Part shown: one piece after another, positions 1-8,833 of the stretch
How positions within the stretch are numbered: the first letter of the stretch is position 1
How the letters are laid out: each line of letters begins with the position of its first letter
NCBI GenBank assembly: GCA_963829505.1
Contig: CAWHIL010000003.1
Coordinates: 1,426,001 to 1,490,000, forward strand
Reading direction: 5' to 3'
Length of the DNA: 64,000 nucleotides
Source of the DNA: Roseiarcus sp963829505
GTDB taxonomy: Bacteria > Pseudomonadota > Alphaproteobacteria > Rhizobiales > Beijerinckiaceae
Notes under the pieces: generated by a model
Database searches by the model: none
Told to the model about the DNA's origin: nothing
What the model saw: the letters and a program-made list of their open reading frames with translations, nothing else
Position numbers and translations under genes: made by a program

Positions 1-354
1 ATCCCGGGCCTGAAGGAGCGCGCCAAGACGCTGGTCGAACTTCTCGATGGCGCGGGCTTTCTCTTCGCCGCCCGCCCGCTCGCAATGGACGAGAAGGCGG
101 CCGACATTCTGGCGAAGGGCCGCGCGCATCTGCCCTCGCTGCTGCCGAAGCTCACCGCCGCCGAGTGGACGGCCCCCGCGCTCGAGGCGGTCGTCAAGGC
201 ATACGCGGAAGAAGCCGGCGCCAAGCTCGGCGCCGTCGCCCAGCCTTTGCGCGCCGCGCTCACCGGCCGCTCCACCTCGCCCGGCATCTTCGACGTGCTG
301 ACCGTCCTCGGCCGCGACGAGAGCCTCGGCCGGATCGAAGATCAGGCGAAATAG
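1..354 (+). CDS. gltX: Glutamyl-tRNA synthetase, C-terminal part (cut by window edge)
   Basis: The frame is open from base 1 and ends in TAG at 352-354. The 117 visible residues match the C-terminal anticodon-binding domain of bacterial glutamyl-tRNA synthetase, including the late block RAALTGRSTSPGIFDVLTVL, which is highly characteristic of this enzyme. The enzyme charges tRNA with glutamate in the cytoplasm. In bacteria lacking GlnRS, the same enzyme also charges tRNA-Gln for later amidation. The catalytic Rossmann domain lies outside the window. The next gene lies on the opposite strand and ends 2 bases away, so transcription is convergent. Confidence 0.93.
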   Translation: MPGLKERAKTLVELLDGAGFLFAARPLAMDEKAADILAKGRAHLPSLLPKLTAAEWTAPALEAVVKAYAEEAGAKLGAVAQPLRAALTGRSTSPGIFDVLTVLGRDESLGRIEDQAK

Positions 355-355
355 C

Positions 356-613
356 TCACAAGGGGCGGGGCGGGACGACGCGCAGGTTCGGCGCCTGCGA
401 CAGCCACTTCGCATCGCGCGGATCGACCGCCAGGCGCGCGCCGGGGCGCTCAAATCGGTAGCGTGCGCCGGTGACGGGGCTGACGGTGGTGAGGCCGCTC
501 TCGCCGACATACTCGAACACGGCGCCTTCGGCCGTCCAGGACGGCGAGCGAGCGCGGTCGGAGCGTTGCGCCGGAGCAGCGAGCGGCGCACGCGCCTTGT
601 CACTCGACGCCAT
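356..613 (-). CDS. Small protein of unknown function, last gene of a three-gene cassette
   Basis: This is an 85-residue protein starting at the ATG at 613-611, which overlaps the end of the upstream gene by 14 bases and suggests translational coupling. The first ~25 residues are Ala/Arg-rich. The rest (GAVFEYVGESGLTTVSPVTG, then a short Arg/Pro-rich tail) looks like a compact beta-rich domain. It has no signal peptide, membrane segment or cysteine. I do not recognise the family. The same 14-base overlap recurs between the two genes upstream, which supports one transcript with them. Confidence 0.6.
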   Translation of the reverse strand: MASSDKARAPLAAPAQRSDRARSPSWTAEGAVFEYVGESGLTTVSPVTGARYRFERPGARLAVDPRDAKWLSQAPNLRVVPPRPL

Positions 614-1004
614 TCGTCTTCGGCTTCCGCAGCACATGGTCAGTCTCTCGATCTTCGATGAACGATCCGGCGCGCTCGTCGCGCGCGGTGACATGCTCCA
701 GGAGGATGGCCCCGCCGGAGAGCGCGAGCCACAACAGGACGCCGTCGACCGCTCCATGCGCCAGGAGCGCCGCGACCGGCGCGGCGATCCAGAGGCTGAG
801 GCATATGAAGCAGTCGAGCACGCTGCCCAGAAAGCCATCGCCAACCCAGCGTCGCAGGCCAACCGAGACGTCCCATGGCCCGTCTTCGGCGTTGAGCAGG
901 TGGGTCGCCCGCCAGACGGCGAGCGCGCCCACCACCAATGCGCCGAGGTCGGCGGTCACCGCGCGCCGCCGGGCTGCGCGCGTGCGCCCGTCACGATCCG
1001 CCAA
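600..1004 (-). CDS. DUF1360-like small membrane protein
   Basis: A 134-residue protein, with TTG at 1004 as start; an in-frame GTG at 959 would give a shorter, equally plausible product. After a short basic N-terminus come a hydrophobic stretch with WRATHLL, a polar segment, the motif DCFICLSLWIA, and a further membrane helix. A helix ending in R-x-T-x-L, a WDV segment and a C-x-x-C/W helix are the usual layout of DUF1360 membrane proteins of roughly 100-130 residues, whose function is unknown. The start lies inside the end of the Trp/Cys-rich gene, so the two are probably co-translated. Confidence 0.65.
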   Translation of the reverse strand: MADRDGRTRAARRRAVTADLGALVVGALAVWRATHLLNAEDGPWDVSVGLRRWVGDGFLGSVLDCFICLSLWIAAPVAALLAHGAVDGVLLWLALSGGAILLEHVTARDERAGSFIEDRETDHVLRKPKTNGVE

Positions 1005-3189
1005 CTGCGATGTTCACCGTCTGGTAGGCAAGCGTCCCGAACGGGCAGGCGAAGGTCGCGCCGTCGGTGACGCGTTTGGCGCCCCAGAGCCGGAAGTCGT
1101 AGCAGCAGCTTCGATCGACCGTGATCTGGATGCGATCGCCGCCACCGACGTAACTCCAGTTCTGCGGTTGCGGGTGCGCAATCGACGGCGGGACATACGG
1201 TCCGTCGTTGGGCACCTGATAGCCGGCGAGCGTGCCGTAACCGTTCGGCGGCAGGCCGCCGCCCCAGGCGCTGATGGCGCCCGGATTGTCGTAGTCCCGG
1301 CTGCCAGGATTTGTCGGAACCGGCGGCAGGCTGCCGTTGCCGTATTCCGTCTCGATATAATAGCCGCCGAGATGGCCGTTCGCGTCCGACACGCTGGTAT
1401 CGAACACGACGTAGCCCGTCGACGTCGTGACCTGATACGCCGGACAGACCCCGCCCATCGTCGTCGTCGCCGGAGTGCCGTCGGAATTGTAGACCCCGAG
1501 CAAGGTGAGAAAACCGCCGGCCGGCGCGGCCAACGGGGTCGTGTCGACCATCAGCGTCAACGGAATATCGGTCGTGAGCGAAATCGGACTGGCCGAGCCG
1601 TCGAAGGCGTTGAGCGACAGATCGAGGCCACCGAGCGCCGCGCCGCCGATGAGGTCGCTCGCCGAGTTGGCGATCAGGATCAGGTTTGGATTGCTCCATC
1701 CGAGAAAGAGGTCGCCGGGGTTCAGCGTCGGGAACGCCCCGATCTGCGTCGCCGCGGCCGGCGGCGTCGCCGCCTGACGCTGCAACGGGTTCATATAGAG
1801 GCCGCTCGTCGAGCCGAGCGTGAACGGCCCCATCACGACGCTTGGCGTGTCGATCGTGCTTGTCGCCGCGCGAAGGATGAACGCGGTCTGCGCCAGCGCG
1901 TAGGGCGCCGCCAACGCCAGGCCGGCGCCGGGAGGCGTGCCGCCCCGCGCCGGATTGCCGTCGCCGCCCCACGGGCGCGCGGTCACCTGATAGCAGACGA
2001 TGTTGGAGCCGAGATCGCCCATCAGGTAGAGCGATCCGGCGAACGGCATGTTGCTCGCGTCCGTCCCCGCGGTTCCATCGGCATAGCCGTGCGAGATATG
2101 GGGAACGAGGGCCTGCAACGATCCCGCGCCGCCGACCGAGGTCCAGACGAAGGTGTTGGGCGGGCCGCCGGCTCCGGACGCGCAGACCCCGACCGCCTCA
2201 GCGTTGGCGACAAGCGCGACCGACTGACCGCTGGCGAAGCACCAGCGGGTGCTGACGTTCGGGTCTTCGTCGAGGATTGTTTGCCCCGACTGATACGCCG
2301 AGAAGACGATGTTGGGGTCGTCGCAGCACCACCACCACCACGGGAACAGGTCTCGAAGCAGAGGATTGGCGAACTTCGCGGCGATTAGCGCCGTGCGCGC
2401 GGCGTCCGGTTGCGCGACGCGGGTTCGGTTCGCCGCGAAGCCCTGGCCGACTGCCAGGTCGCCGGCGGCCGGCTGGCGCAGCGGCGCGGAAAGTCGCGGC
2501 GCCACGTTCGGCGACCCCGCGGCCGGGCGCATCGTGGTCTGCGCTTCGATCCGCTCGATGACCGACAGAATGTCGAGTTCCCACCACCAGGGCCAGCAGC
2601 CCCACCATCGTGGCCAGCACGGCCACAGGCAAATCCGGGAGCACCAGTTGAAAGCGGCGGAGAATTTGCCGTCGGCGCCGACGGGGACCGTGACGATGGG
2701 GACGCGCGCAAGGCCCGAGGTCGTGGTGATGACGTTGTAGATCGTAACCTGCGCGCCGGCGACGGGGCATCCAGCCCCTGTGTCAAGCGTTCCCGAGATT
2801 GTGTATTCGCGACACCAGATCCACCAGGCGTCGACGAGTTCGTCGTTCAGCTTCGCCGCGTCGAAGTCCTCGATGACCTCGCCGCTATGACCGCGCCTCG
2901 CAGACGCCAGCGACACGGCCGGCAACTGCGGATGCCCGCCCAGTCCTTCCGCGTCGAGCCCGCGCGGGCCGAGGACGAGGCTCGCCGCCGCGCTCTCCGC
3001 CGTCTTCCGCGCCGCCTCGAAACGGAACGATCCGTCGGGGGAAAGCGGCGCTTGAAGCGAAATTCGCCCATTCTCGGTGAGATAAACGGACAGACGGGCG
3101 AGATTCTTCGGGCTGAGATTCGCCAATTTACCGGAGACGGCGATGAAGGCGCCGTTGCCGGGTTCGGATTCGCTTCGCGTGTGGGACAT
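991..3189 (-). CDS. Large Trp/Cys-rich protein with CnaB/transthyretin-like repeats, unknown function
   Basis: A 732-residue protein. The start at 3189 is chosen for the GGGAGG-type ribosome site just upstream; the frame is open further. Residues ~15-60 and ~128-180 look like two beta-sandwich domains of the carboxypeptidase-regulatory or CnaB type (patterns SGKL...DGSFRF and SGTL...ADGKFSAAF). Between and after them lie aromatic and cysteine clusters: residues ~182-203 contain about nine Trp and four Cys (CLWPCWPRWWGCWPWWWE), and residues 284-289 are WWWWCC. The remaining ~440 residues are Gly/Thr/Pro/Asn-rich and repetitive-looking, like a structural or surface protein. There is no recognisable signal peptide. 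It is the first gene of a cassette with a DUF1360-like membrane protein and a small protein, joined by 14-base overlaps. The function is unknown. Confidence 0.72.
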   Translation of the reverse strand: MSHTRSESEPGNGAFIAVSGKLANLSPKNLARLSVYLTENGRISLQAPLSPDGSFRFEAARKTAESAAASLVLGPRGLDAEGLGGHPQLPAVSLASARRGHSGEVIEDFDAAKLNDELVDAWWIWCREYTISGTLDTGAGCPVAGAQVTIYNVITTTSGLARVPIVTVPVGADGKFSAAFNWCSRICLWPCWPRWWGCWPWWWELDILSVIERIEAQTTMRPAAGSPNVAPRLSAPLRQPAAGDLAVGQGFAANRTRVAQPDAARTALIAAKFANPLLRDLFPWWWWCCDDPNIVFSAYQSGQTILDEDPNVSTRWCFASGQSVALVANAEAVGVCASGAGGPPNTFVWTSVGGAGSLQALVPHISHGYADGTAGTDASNMPFAGSLYLMGDLGSNIVCYQVTARPWGGDGNPARGGTPPGAGLALAAPYALAQTAFILRAATSTIDTPSVVMGPFTLGSTSGLYMNPLQRQAATPPAAATQIGAFPTLNPGDLFLGWSNPNLILIANSASDLIGGAALGGLDLSLNAFDGSASPISLTTDIPLTLMVDTTPLAAPAGGFLTLLGVYNSDGTPATTTMGGVCPAYQVTTSTGYVVFDTSVSDANGHLGGYYIETEYGNGSLPPVPTNPGSRDYDNPGAISAWGGGLPPNGYGTLAGYQVPNDGPYVPPSIAHPQPQNWSYVGGGDRIQITVDRSCCYDFRLWGAKRVTDGATFACPFGTLAYQTVNIAVGGS

Positions 3190-3449
3190 GCAATCCTCCC
3201 CTTGCTGATCGCACTCGGCGATTTTTCGGGGGTACGCGATCGCGCCGCCTTGCGCAGTGATCCGGGTCACTCATCTCGCATGTTGAACACTGTCAGCCAG
3301 GCGCCCCGCGCGCGGGGTCAGTTCCATGCGAGGTCAAGGGAAGGTGACTCCGCGTCGCAGCAATTCGCGCGTATGTTGAGGGCGCTGACATCCTCACGTT
3401 CGGCTGCGGCGCGTTCGCCTTCGGGCTCCTCGCGATGACGGCCTTGGCG

Positions 3450-4700
3450 TCAGGCCAGCACCGGACGGCGTGCCGGGGCGCGGCGGCGCCTTCGCCAGAA
3501 GAGCGAGCCGACGATGGCGAGATTGATCAGGTTGAACAGGACGCCGTTCAGGAACGCGAGGCGATACGAGCCGCTGAGGTCGAAGATGACGCCCGAGGCG
3601 TAGCCGCCGAAGGCCATGCCGAAGATCGTGGCGCAGACGACGACGCCGATCACCGCGCCCGCCTGCCGGGGCGACAGCAACTCGCGGCAGATCAGCGCAT
3701 ACATCGGCACGATGCCGCCCTGGAAGAGGCCGAAGATCCCCGAGACGACGAAGAGCGACGTCAGCCCGTCGAAATAGAGGTAGAGCAGCAGCGCCACGCC
3801 CTGCATGAACGATCCGATGAGAAGCGTCGCCGCCGGGCCGATCGAGTCGGCGACGAAGCCCGAGCCGATGCGCGAGACGATGCCTAGGCCCAGCATCAGC
3901 GACAGCATCTCGGCGCCGCGCGCGACCCCATAGCCGAGGTCGCCGCAATAGGCGACGATATGCACCTGCGGCATCGACATGGCGACGCAGCACGAGAAGC
4001 CCGCGAGGGTCAAGAGGACGAGCAGCAGGCGTGGCGACAGGCCCGCATCGGCGCGCGCCGCCGCCGTCACGGCTTCGGCCCGGAGAATCGTTCCGGCGCT
4101 CGGGCGCCGGCGCATCAAAAAGGACGCCGGCACGACGATCGCAGCGACCGCAAGACCGATGCCCGCGTAGGTCGCCCGCCAGCCGACCAGCGGCATGGCG
4201 ACGTCGATCACGAGCGGCCAGACGACGCCCGCGACATAATTGCCGGCCGCGACGATCACCACGGCCAGACCGCGCCGGCGCACGAACCAGTGCGAAATGT
4301 CGGCCATCAGCGGCCCGAAGCCGACGCCGCCGCCGAAGCCGATAAGCACATGCGCCGCCGCGAAGAGGGCAAGGTTCGGAGCGGCGCCGGCGGCGACGAA
4401 GCCCGCGCCGAGGACGCCGCCCGCAATCGCCGCGGGCGTCGCAAAGCCGATGCGGTCCGACATGCGGCCCCAGAGGATCGTGCCGGCGGCGAGCGCCAGC
4501 ATCATCACCGTATAGGGGAGCGCGGCCTCGGCGCGGTCGACGCCGAACTCACTCTGCACGGCCGGCAGGACGACGATGATCGCCCACATGCCCGCGCCCG
4601 TGACCGCGCCCACGAGCAGCGACAGCCCGAGACGGGAATAGGCGTAGGCGCCGTCGGGCGCGAACCTCCCGGCGTCCTCCCTCTGCAACGATGCGTTCAT
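3450..4700 (-). CDS. MFS transporter
   Basis: A 416-residue protein with twelve evenly spaced hydrophobic segments. Between helices 2 and 3 is the classic major-facilitator loop GRMSDRIG, with a related GSGFVADSIGP loop in the second half. It is a secondary transporter of the inner membrane. The substrate cannot be read from sequence, although the architecture resembles the oxalate/formate-antiporter and YbfB-like branches more than drug exporters. A basic tail (RRRRRAPARR) closes the protein. The next gene to the right is divergent, and the 185 bases between them must hold both promoters. Confidence 0.88.
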   Translation of the reverse strand: MNASLQREDAGRFAPDGAYAYSRLGLSLLVGAVTGAGMWAIIVVLPAVQSEFGVDRAEAALPYTVMMLALAAGTILWGRMSDRIGFATPAAIAGGVLGAGFVAAGAAPNLALFAAAHVLIGFGGGVGFGPLMADISHWFVRRRGLAVVIVAAGNYVAGVVWPLVIDVAMPLVGWRATYAGIGLAVAAIVVPASFLMRRRPSAGTILRAEAVTAAARADAGLSPRLLLVLLTLAGFSCCVAMSMPQVHIVAYCGDLGYGVARGAEMLSLMLGLGIVSRIGSGFVADSIGPAATLLIGSFMQGVALLLYLYFDGLTSLFVVSGIFGLFQGGIVPMYALICRELLSPRQAGAVIGVVVCATIFGMAFGGYASGVIFDLSGSYRLAFLNGVLFNLINLAIVGSLFWRRRRRAPARRPVLA

Positions 4701-4885
4701 TTCGGCCGAGCTTAGCGGGCGGGGACGCGGCGCGGCAAGCGCCGGCCCCTTCTCCGTCCGGGAAGGCGGACCCGAACGGCCCGTTTACCCTCATGGGCGA
4801 ATTTCTAAATTTCCAAAACATTTTCTTGCTTTGCGGCCGGGCTTCGTTCTATCTTTGTCCTCATCCGGAACGAGAGAGAAACGCC

Positions 4886-6361
4886 ATGCCCGCATTTGCC
4901 GAAGCCGTCGCCCCATCCCCCGCGGACTTCGCCGCCGCAGCCTTCGCCGCCAGAGGCTTCGACCCCAGCGCCTTGGACCCCGAAGCCTTGGACCCCGAAG
5001 CCTTGGACCCCGACGCCTTGGCGGCCGAAGCCCTGGCCCCCGAAGCCCTGGCCGCCGCACCCGCCCCCGCAGACCCCGCCCCCGCGCCGCCGCCCGACGC
5101 CCGCGCCCAGCGCCTGAAGCAATTCAAGCGCGATCAAGTCGTCGTCGACTATCTCAACCGCGGCGTGTCGGTCTCCGAGATCGCCGCCCGGATCGGGGTC
5201 GGCGAGAAGCGGGCGCGCGCCATCGTCCGCGAAGTGCTCGACCGCCGCATGCCGGCGCCGCCGCGCGAATTCCTGGCGATCCAGACGAGCCGGCTGAACG
5301 AGGCGCTGCTCGTCGCCTTCAGCGCCATGGGCGGCGACGCCATGACGGCGCTCCGCGGCGTTGACCGGGTGGTCAAGGTCGTGCGCGAACTCGACCGCTA
5401 CCACGGCTTCGTTCCGGGCCGCGCGCGGCCGCGGCGCTGGGACGCGCAGGCGCCCGACGACTTCGAGGGGTACGACGACGCGCCGGCCGAGTCGCTGCAT
5501 CGCGCTCCGGCGACCGCCCGTTTCGGCGCATCCTTCGCCGCGGCGATGACCTGCCGGGCCGAATTCGCCGTCGCCGGACTTGAGGCGTATCCGCCAAGCA
5601 GAGGCGGCTACGAACACGGACCTCGTCCTGAGGAGCCTGCGAAGCAGGCGTCTCGAAGGACGTGCGCCCCGGTAAGCGTCCTTCGAGACGCGTCGCCTTG
5701 CGGCGACGCTCCTCAGGACGAGGTCGGTGAAGTCGCGATCCTCGGGAGTGACGCGCGCCCGGAAATTCCGGCGGAAGCGCCTGAAAAGATTGAATCCGCG
5801 CCCGGGTTCGGGGCGACATGGCGCGCTGGCGTCCGCGACGCCGAGGCAGCCGCCGCCGCGACGCCGCCCGAGCGCGACGATCTCGAAGCGCGCCCTCGGG
5901 GGCATGACAGCGGGCCGGCTCCTGCGGCGGCCGAAAGCGGCGAGCGCCCGGAAATTTCGCCGCAACGCGTTGAAAACCCTCATTCCGCGCCCGGCTTTTT
6001 CGAGACGCGACGCCCCCCGGCGGACCGCCCGGCCGTGGCGGTCCCCACCCCCTCGCCTGCTTCGGCCGCCGCGCTGCGCGATCGCCCGGAAGATCCGCTG
6101 CAGGCCCTTGAAAAGCTTGAATCCGCGCCCGGGTTTATGGCGGCGCTCACAGCCCCCGCCGGCGGCAAGCGGCTCTCGGCCGCGGTCCCGTCGCCCGGGG
6201 CGGCGGCGCGCGCCCAAGCTTACGCGGCGAGGCTTGCAGCCGCGCGGCGTGAGATGAAGCCCTTCACGCTCTCGCTTCACGAGGCGGAGATCGGCGCGCC
6301 CTCGGGGGGAAACCCGGGCGCGAGGGCCGCCTCCGCCGCCCCCGTCGTCACCCGGCCCTGA
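4886..6361 (+). CDS. Helix-turn-helix protein with low-complexity repeats, unknown function
   Basis: A 491-residue protein; the start is the ATG at 4886 preceded by GAACGAGAGAG. Residues 25-57 are a repeat of ALDPE-like pentapeptides. Residues ~84-121 form a predicted helix-turn-helix (VSVSEIAARIGVGEKRARAI), followed by an alpha-helical segment to ~173 ending DRYHGF, which resembles DNA-binding subunits of mobile elements. The remaining ~310 residues are disordered, Pro/Ala/Arg-rich, and contain three copies of a ~20-residue motif ending ESAPGF or HSAPGF (residues ~289-308, 353-372, 399-418). Bases 5620-5724 inside the gene are a composite palindromic repeat read in frame. It overlaps the next, convergent gene by 14 bases. 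Probably a DNA-binding protein; its target is unknown. Confidence 0.6.
   Translation: MPAFAEAVAPSPADFAAAAFAARGFDPSALDPEALDPEALDPDALAAEALAPEALAAAPAPADPAPAPPPDARAQRLKQFKRDQVVVDYLNRGVSVSEIAARIGVGEKRARAIVREVLDRRMPAPPREFLAIQTSRLNEALLVAFSAMGGDAMTALRGVDRVVKVVRELDRYHGFVPGRARPRRWDAQAPDDFEGYDDAPAESLHRAPATARFGASFAAAMTCRAEFAVAGLEAYPPSRGGYEHGPRPEEPAKQASRRTCAPVSVLRDASPCGDAPQDEVGEVAILGSDARPEIPAEAPEKIESAPGFGATWRAGVRDAEAAAAATPPERDDLEARPRGHDSGPAPAAAESGERPEISPQRVENPHSAPGFFETRRPPADRPAVAVPTPSPASAAALRDRPEDPLQALEKLESAPGFMAALTAPAGGKRLSAAVPSPGAAARAQAYAARLAAARREMKPFTLSLHEAEIGAPSGGNPGARAASAAPVVTRP
5620..5724. repeat. Composite palindromic repeat inserted in frame in a coding region
   Basis: The outer arms ACCTCGTCCTGAGGAGC (5620-5636) and GCTCCTCAGGACGAGGT (5708-5724) are exact reverse complements. 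The inner arms GCGTCTCGAAGGACG (5648-5662) and CGTCCTTCGAGACGC (5677-5691) are as well. Each half also contains its own small hairpin. Elements with the CTGAGGAGC...GCGTCTCGAAGGA pattern are widely dispersed between genes of Hyphomicrobiales. Here two face each other within a gene, adding about 35 codons without breaking the frame. Confidence 0.85.
5750..6139 (+). repeat. Three copies of a ~60-base coding repeat (SAPGF motif)
   Basis: The copies lie at about 5750-5809, 5942-6001 and 6080-6139. Each encodes a variant of R-P-E-x-P-x-x-A-x-E-K-x-E-S-A-P-G-F. The similarity is visible at the DNA level (CGCCCGGAA...TCCGCGCCCGG), which indicates duplication inside the gene. The spacing between copies is irregular (192 and 138 bases), so this is not a tidy tandem array. 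Confidence 0.75.
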
Positions 6362-6956
6362 ACGCCGGGACGGAGGCTTCTCCGCGACCGCTCCGCTCCA
6401 GACCGGCCTTCCGCCGCTGGCGACGCTTGCGCAGGCCGAAGCCCATTGCGCCGAAGCCGAGCGCGAGCATCGCCCAGGTCGCCGGCTCCGGAACCGCCGA
6501 GGCCGTCCCGACCGAGCCGAACTGGCTCGCCCCGCCGGCGAAGTTATAGAGATCGGCTTGCCCACCCAGGAGGTCGAAGCTGCCCAGCGTCGGCGTCACG
6601 GTCGCGTAGAAACTGGTAGTCGCCAATGCAGGAGAGGGAAACACGCTGAGCGTCAGCGCGGCGAACAGCCCCGAAGTGTAGATGCTGCTTCCGGCGTTGA
6701 ATGTACCGGAACCGATCAGCGTATTGTTTGCCGCATAGACGCTATAGGCGAGCGATTCGTTCGGGCCGAACGGGTCGTCGGCGCCGAAGTTGAACCCGAG
6801 GGCGATGAACGAGAAGGCCGGCGTTCCGGGACCGGAGGGCCCGGGCCCGTAGTCGACACGAGCGGTTTCACCGACGGTGAGGACAAAAGCCTGCGCCGAC
6901 GGAACGACGCTCGAAAAGGCTGCAACCAACCAGGCGATCTGCAAAGGCGTCTTCAT
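6348..6956 (-). CDS. PEP-CTERM sorting-domain protein
   Basis: A 202-residue secreted protein. Residues 1-23 are a signal peptide (MKTPLQIAWLVAAFSSVVPS, cleaved after AQA). The middle is beta-rich and low in cysteine. Near the C-terminus is the sorting signal VPEPATWAMLALGFGAMGFG followed by RKRRQRRK: the PEP motif, one membrane helix and a basic cluster. Such proteins are cut and anchored or released by an exosortase and often belong to biofilm or exopolysaccharide matrices. About 25 residues follow the basic cluster, which is unusually long. The gene ends inside the convergent neighbour by 14 bases. No exosortase is visible in the window. Confidence 0.87.
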   Translation of the reverse strand: MKTPLQIAWLVAAFSSVVPSAQAFVLTVGETARVDYGPGPSGPGTPAFSFIALGFNFGADDPFGPNESLAYSVYAANNTLIGSGTFNAGSSIYTSGLFAALTLSVFPSPALATTSFYATVTPTLGSFDLLGGQADLYNFAGGASQFGSVGTASAVPEPATWAMLALGFGAMGFGLRKRRQRRKAGLERSGRGEASVPAFRAG

Positions 6957-7024
6957 GGAAAGACCTCCGTTTGCCCCAACCGGAGGTTGATACGACCGGA
7001 TGCAACCCGACGATCACACGCTCT

Positions 7025-8830
7025 TCAACTGTCCATCTTGAGGGCCTGGATGAAGGCTTCCTGCGGGATCTCGACCTTGCCGAACTGGCGCATCCGCTTC
7101 TTGCCGGCCTTCTGCTTCTCGAGGAGCTTGCGCTTGCGCGTGGCGTCGCCGCCGTAGCACTTGGCGGTCACGTCCTTGCGCAAGGCCCGGATCGTCTCGC
7201 GGGCGATGATCTTCGCCCCGATCGCGGCCTGCACGGGGATCTGGAACATATGCGGCGGGATGAGTTCGCGCAGTTTCTCGACCATCGCCCGCCCCCTCTG
7301 CTCGGCGCGGTCGCGATGGACGAGCATCGACAGCGCGTCGACCGGTTCGCCGTTGACGAGGATCGACATCTTGACGAGGTCGCCGGGCTTGTAGTCGGTC
7401 AGCGCATAGTCGAACGAGGCGTAGCCCTTCGAGATGGATTTCAGCCGATCGTAGAAGTCGAACACGACCTCGTTCAGCGGCAGTTCGTAGACGACCATCG
7501 CGCGCTTGCCCACGTAGCTGAGGTCGACCTGCGAGCCGCGCCGGTCCTGGCAGAGCTTGAGGATCGCGCCGAGATAGTCGTCGGGAGTGAGGATGGTCGC
7601 CTTGATCCACGGCTCCTCGATCTCGTCGATCTTGACGGGGTCGGGCATGTCGGCGGGATTGTGCAGTTCGATCGTTGTCCCGTCGGTCTTGCGGATCCGG
7701 TAGATGACCGAGGGCGCGGTCGCGATCAGGTCGAGATCGAATTCGCGCTCGAGCCGCTCCTGAATGATCTCGAGATGCAGGAGGCCGAGGAAGCCGCAGC
7801 GGAAGCCGAAGCCGAGCGCGGCGGACGTCTCCATTTCGTAGGTGAAGCTCGCGTCGTTGAGGCGCAGCTTGCCCATGGCGGCGCGCAGATCCTCGAAATC
7901 GGCGGCGTCTACGGGGAAGAGCCCGCAGAACACGACCGGCTGCGCCGGCTTGAAGCCGGGCAGCGCCTCGGCCGTCGGGCGCCGGTCGTCGGTGATCGTG
8001 TCGCCGATGCGGGTGTCGGCGACCTGCTTGATCTGGGCGGTGATGTAGCCGACCTCGCCGGGGCCGAGCGTCTCGGCCTCCGTCATCTTCGGCCGAAAGA
8101 CGCCGATCCGGTCGACCTCGTAGACCGCCTCCGACCCCATCATGCGGATCCGCTGGCCCTTGCGGATGAAGCCGTCGATGACGCGTACGAGCACGACGAC
8201 GCCGAGATAAGCGTCGTACCAGGAGTCGACCAGCAGGGCCTTGAGAGGCGCCGCCTCGTCGCCTTTCGGCGGCGGCAGGCGTTTGACGATGGCTTCCAGC
8301 ACCTGATCGATATTGAGCCCGGTCTTGGCCGAGATCGGCACGGCCTGCGAGGCGTCGAGGCCGATCACGTCCTCGATCTGCTCCTTGATCCGATCGGGCT
8401 CGGCGGCCGGCAGGTCGATCTTGTTCAAGACCGGCACGATCTCGTGGCCGGCGTCGAGGGCGTGATAGACGTTGGCGAGCGTCTGGGCCTCGACGCCCTG
8501 GCTCGCGTCGACGACGAGCAGCGAACCCTCGCAGGCCGCAAGCGAGCGCGACACCTCGTAGGCGAAGTCGACGTGCCCGGGCGTATCCATGAGGTTGAGG
8601 ATGTAGGTCTTGCCGTCCTGCGCCCTGTAGTCGAGGCGGACGGTGTTGGCCTTGATGGTGATGCCACGCTCGCGCTCGATGTCCATCGAATCGAGCACCT
8701 GCTCGACCATCTCGCGCTCGGCCATCGTCCCCGTCTGCTGGATGAGCCGGTCGGCGAGCGTCGACTTGCCGTGGTCGATATGGGCGACGATCGAGAAATT
8801 GCGGATGTTGTCGATCGGGTGGGCGGTCAT
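7025..8830 (-). CDS. lepA: Elongation factor 4 (LepA), ribosome back-translocating GTPase
   Basis: A 601-residue protein, the normal length for LepA. The GTP-binding motifs are complete: AHIDHGKS (residues 16-23), DTPGHVDF and NKID. EF-G-like domains follow, then the LepA-specific C-terminal domain, ending with the conserved basic segment CYGGDATRKRKLLEKQK. LepA is a cytoplasmic translational GTPase that acts on stalled or mis-translocated ribosomes and in initiation and assembly. The frame is intact over 1.8 kb, which speaks for good sequence quality here. It stands alone on the minus strand. Confidence 0.98.
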   Translation of the reverse strand: MTAHPIDNIRNFSIVAHIDHGKSTLADRLIQQTGTMAEREMVEQVLDSMDIERERGITIKANTVRLDYRAQDGKTYILNLMDTPGHVDFAYEVSRSLAACEGSLLVVDASQGVEAQTLANVYHALDAGHEIVPVLNKIDLPAAEPDRIKEQIEDVIGLDASQAVPISAKTGLNIDQVLEAIVKRLPPPKGDEAAPLKALLVDSWYDAYLGVVVLVRVIDGFIRKGQRIRMMGSEAVYEVDRIGVFRPKMTEAETLGPGEVGYITAQIKQVADTRIGDTITDDRRPTAEALPGFKPAQPVVFCGLFPVDAADFEDLRAAMGKLRLNDASFTYEMETSAALGFGFRCGFLGLLHLEIIQERLEREFDLDLIATAPSVIYRIRKTDGTTIELHNPADMPDPVKIDEIEEPWIKATILTPDDYLGAILKLCQDRRGSQVDLSYVGKRAMVVYELPLNEVVFDFYDRLKSISKGYASFDYALTDYKPGDLVKMSILVNGEPVDALSMLVHRDRAEQRGRAMVEKLRELIPPHMFQIPVQAAIGAKIIARETIRALRKDVTAKCYGGDATRKRKLLEKQKAGKKRMRQFGKVEIPQEAFIQALKMDS

Positions 8831-8833
8831 GGG

